64,000 nucleotides of DNA from Cellulomonas palmilytica (GTDB lineage Bacteria > Actinomycetota > Actinomycetes > Actinomycetales > Cellulomonadaceae). Location of the stretch: contig NZ_CP062221.1 in NCBI RefSeq assembly GCF_021590045.1, positions 992,001 through 1,056,000 on the forward strand, read 5' to 3'. The translations under genes and the position numbers were made by a program. The notes under the pieces were generated by a model. The model did not search any database and was not told where the DNA came from. It saw only the letters and a program-made list of their open reading frames with translations. This document shows positions 62,755-64,000 of this stretch, in pieces. Each line of letters starts with the position of its first letter. Within the stretch, counting starts at the first letter, position 1.

Positions 62755-64000
62755 GTGGACGCCAAGCTCACGACCCGCTCGCAGGAGGCGCTCGGCAGCG
62801 CCATCCAGTCCGCGAGCGCCGCCGGCAACCCGCAGCTGGAGCCGGCGCACATCCTCGACGCGCTGCTCCAGCAGGAGGGCGGCGTCGCCAACGGGCTGCT
62901 CGACGCGGTCGGAGCCGACCGCGGGGCGCTCGGCCGCGCGGTGCGCGGCATCCTCGTCAACCTGCCGTCGTCGTCGGGCTCGACGGTCGCGCAGCCCAAC
63001 GCGTCGCGCGCGACGTCCGCCGCGATCGAGGCGGCCAACGCGGAGGCCCGCACGCTCGGCGACGACTACGTCTCGACCGAGCACCTGCTCATCGGCCTGG
63101 CCGCGGGCCAGTCGGGCGTGGCCGACGCGCTGCGCGCGGCCGGGGCGTCGCGCGACGCGCTGCTCGCGGCGCTGCCCACGGTGCGCGGCAACGCGCGCGT
63201 CACCAGCCCGAACCCGGAGGGCACGTACAAGGCGCTCGAGAAGTACGGCGTGGACCTCACGCAGCGCGCCGCGGAGGGCAAGCTCGACCCGGTGATCGGC
63301 CGTGACTCGGAGATCCGCCGCGTCGTGCAGGTGCTCTCGCGCCGCACCAAGAACAACCCCGTGCTGATCGGTGAGCCGGGCGTCGGCAAGACCGCCGTGG
63401 TCGAGGGGCTCGCGCAGCGCATCGTCGAGGGCGACGTCCCGGAGTCGCTGCGCGGCAAGCGGCTCGTCTCGCTCGACCTCGCGTCGATGGTCGCGGGCGC
63501 GAAGTACCGCGGCGAGTTCGAGGAGCGCCTCAAGGCGGTGCTCGAGGAGATCAAGGGCTCCGACGGGCAGGTCGTCACGTTCATCGACGAGCTGCACACG
63601 GTCGTCGGCGCGGGTGCCGGCGGCGAGGGCGCGATGGACGCGGGCAACATGCTCAAGCCCATGCTCGCGCGCGGCGAGCTGCGGCTGGTCGGTGCGACGA
63701 CGCTCGACGAGTACCGCGAGCACGTCGAGAAGGACCCGGCGCTCGAGCGGCGGTTCCAGCAGGTGTTCGTCGGCGAGCCGTCCGTGGAGGACACGGTCGC
63801 GATCCTGCGCGGGCTCAAGGAGCGGTACGAGGCGCACCACAAGGTGACCATCTCGGACGCCGCGCTCGTGGCCGCGGCGGCGCTGTCCGACCGGTACATC
63901 ACCGGCCGCCAGCTCCCGGACAAGGCGATCGACCTGGTCGACGAGGCCGCCTCGCGGCTGCGCATGGAGCTCGACAGCTCGCCGATCGAGATCGACGAGC
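62755..64000 (+). CDS. clpB: ATP-dependent chaperone ClpB (N-terminal part; continues beyond window)
   Basis: 415 residues are visible. The N domain ([35 protein letters not shown]) is followed by NBD1 with Walker [19 protein letters not shown], Walker [12 protein letters not shown] and the arginine finger region [10 protein letters not shown]. It disaggregates proteins with DnaK. GTG at 62755 with GGGAGG 4 nt upstream; HAIR box at 62673-62693. Confidence 0.96.
   Translation, partial: MDAKLTTRSQEALGSAIQSASAAGNPQLEPAHILDALLQQEGGVANGLLDAVGADRGALGRAVRGILVNLPSSSGSTVAQPNASRATSAAIEAANAEARTLGDDYVSTEHLLIGLAAGQSGVADALRAAGASRDALLAALPTVRGNARVTSPNPEGTYKALEKYGVDLTQRAAEGKLDPVIGRDSEIRRVVQVLSRRTKNNPVLIGEPGVGKTAVVEGLAQRIVEGDVPESLRGKRLVSLDLASMVAGAKYRGEFEERLKAVLEEIKGSDGQVVTFIDELHTVVGAGAGGEGAMDAGNMLKPMLARGELRLVGATTLDEYREHVEKDPALERRFQQVFVGEPSVEDTVAILRGLKERYEAHHKVTISDAALVAAAALSDRYITGRQLPDKAIDLVDEAASRLRMELDSSPIEIDE

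Overview
The window is very GC-rich actinobacterial chromosome, probably Cellulomonas or a close relative in Micrococcales. The support is indirect: strong third-position GC bias, a secreted SGNH esterase with a Pro-Thr linker and a CBM2 module, a HAIR-type heat-shock operator before clpB, DtxR/IdeR-type iron boxes, and many leaderless or GTG starts with 4-nt gene overlaps. The species call is inference.

Layout. (1) 1-3386 is the right end of a mobile region: an IS21-family end, a convergent Type II-like restriction endonuclease and DNA methyltransferase pair, and a 3' fragment of tRNA-Ser(UGA) that looks like an attachment-site scar. (2) 3512-24126 is ordinary chromosome: polysaccharide deacetylase, LppM-like lipoprotein, a block of SHOCT/DUF6325-type proteins, LAL-type LuxR regulator, P-type ATPase and MFS permease, then an RNase II-type nuclease, a drug exporter, ThrE-like exporter, tRNA-Ser(GCU), methyltransferase, luciferase-like oxidoreductase and a GatB/YqeY protein. 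(3) 24154-31281 is a complete small integrated element in tRNA-Arg(ACG), bounded by a 48/49-bp direct repeat of the tRNA 3' part. It holds a tyrosine integrase, a serine recombinase, an excisionase-like protein, remnants of two phage-like genes fused by an IS3-family element, and a two-gene cassette of unknown function with a nucleotidyltransferase-like protein. Two LexA-like palindromes sit upstream of the phage-like gene and of the cassette. This cassette is the best candidate for an undescribed system, probably defence or toxin-antitoxin, but its function is not shown by the sequence.

(4) 31499-35886: glycogen phosphorylase, an aldo/keto reductase-MerR operon with a MerR-type palindromic promoter, and a DUF5997 protein. 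(5) 35916-44108: a five-gene translationally coupled operon for a desferrioxamine-type hydroxamate siderophore (desA, desB, desC, desD and a penicillin acylase fused to a second siderophore-type acyltransferase) behind two overlapping iron boxes. (6) 44383-49135: a Phd/RelE toxin-antitoxin pair, a LysR-substrate-domain protein lacking a DNA-binding domain, trmB, a ClC channel and a cation diffusion facilitator. (7) 49175-58125: CE2-like esterase with CBM2, divergent from three tandem large secreted paralogs whose C-terminal Ig-like domains have been homogenised in patches. (8) 58170-64000: two alpha/beta hydrolases, a histidine phosphatase, a TetR regulator with two palindromic operators, a lipoprotein flanked by related inverted repeats, and the start of clpB.

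All calls come from reading the sequence; no database search was run.
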